A stretch of DNA of 60,000 nt, taken from Owenia fusiformis (lineage: Eukaryota > Annelida > Polychaeta > Sabellida > Oweniidae). The translations under genes were made by a program, and so were the position numbers. Location of the stretch: NCBI GenBank assembly GCA_903813345.2, contig CAIIXF020000005.1:29765375-29825374 (forward strand). The letters run 5' to 3'. The notes beneath the pieces are model-generated. The model did no database searches and was not told the origin of the DNA. It worked only from the letters and a program-made list of their open reading frames with translations. Below are positions 59,763 through 60,000 of the stretch, one piece after another; positions within the stretch are counted from its first letter, which is position 1, and every line of letters begins with the position of its first letter.

Positions 59763-60000
59763 CTATTTAGACTGCCTAGCACTTTTACAGCTTGATATCC
59801 ATTGTAAAATGCGGTCTCTAAACTCCTCGTCAATTTCGTCAATCTCTTCTTTTGATTCCTGTTCTTCATCATTGGGCATATGTTGAACATCTTCGAAATC
59901 TTTTCCATCGTAACCCGTGACAGACAGAAACTGACCAACCCTCCCTGGAATTGGAAATCGAGTTCTTACATTTGCAGAAACCGTCCTTATCTGTTTCCCA
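59763..60000 (-). CDS. Last exon of a minus-strand gene, partial
   Basis: Reading leftward from the window edge, one frame is open for 78 codons and ends with TAG at 59763-59765. It contains RTRFPIPGRVGQFLSVTGYD, then a very acidic stretch (NDEEQESKEEIDEIDEEF) and ends WISSCKSARQSK. The mix of residues is that of real protein, unlike the AT-driven frames around it. A minus-strand polyadenylation signal at 59688-59693 lies 70 bases beyond the stop. I do not recognise the family, and the upstream exon boundary is outside or at the edge of the window. Confidence 0.6.
   Translation of the reverse strand, partial: GKQIRTVSANVRTRFPIPGRVGQFLSVTGYDGKDFEDVQHMPNDEEQESKEEIDEIDEEFRDRILQWISSCKSARQSK

Overview
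The window is nuclear DNA from an animal. It is AT-rich, has many small phase-matched exons with GT-AG (twice GC-AG) introns, spaced polyadenylation signals, and a dense load of small inverted-repeat transposons in introns and gaps. The gene content (an ABCC5-type transporter, a class A peptide-receptor-like GPCR, an Ikaros/Hunchback-type zinc-finger protein) and the style of the repeats suggest a marine invertebrate, for example a non-vertebrate deuterostome or a lophotrochozoan. The sequence alone does not decide the phylum.

Layout: 1512-16081 (+) is a complete 29-exon ABCC transporter gene with a predicted product of 1336 aa. 18737-21121 (+) is a single-exon 794-aa GPCR with a very long ectodomain built from WPFPF...C...C repeats. 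About 22.5-33.2 kb (+) is gene A, a multi-exon protein made of repeated C-x2-C...C-x2-C modules plus one C2H2 finger. 34.2-34.5 kb is a decayed fragment of the GPCR ectodomain. About 37.0-45.15 kb (+) is gene B, a paralogue of gene A with a duplicated 5' region and a tail of tandem IIKSEP (SUMO/synergy-control type) repeats. The order GPCR - gene A - GPCR fragment - gene B indicates tandem duplication of a two-gene unit. 50938-52839 (+) is a two-exon Ikaros/Hunchback-type protein. The right edge (59763-60000, minus) is the last exon of a gene that leaves the window.

Mobile DNA: several elements can be delimited from their own ends. These are a 1.5-kb element with 16-bp perfect ends and TATT duplications (5863-7366), a hAT-like MITE inside the intron that splits the NBD2 Walker A motif (13932-14550), a nested pair (29755-30443 carrying 30022-30350), a TA-flanked mariner-like MITE with an empty site nearby (30535-31101), a 2.4-kb TTAA-flanked element with arms of about 300-390 bp (37322-39759), and a 4.1-kb element with roughly 180-230-bp ends and a CTCATT duplication (54841-58979). 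None shows a transposase ORF, so all look non-autonomous. A 34-bp minisatellite of about 17 copies lies about 0.7 kb upstream of the Ikaros-type coding region.

The most unusual items are the WPFPF-repeat receptor, its co-duplicated neighbour family of exon-encoded zinc-binding modules (gene A has two ATG exons that cannot be joined in frame), the multi-copy SUMO-type tail of gene B followed by an in-frame ORF beyond its stop codon, and the large CTCATT-flanked element.
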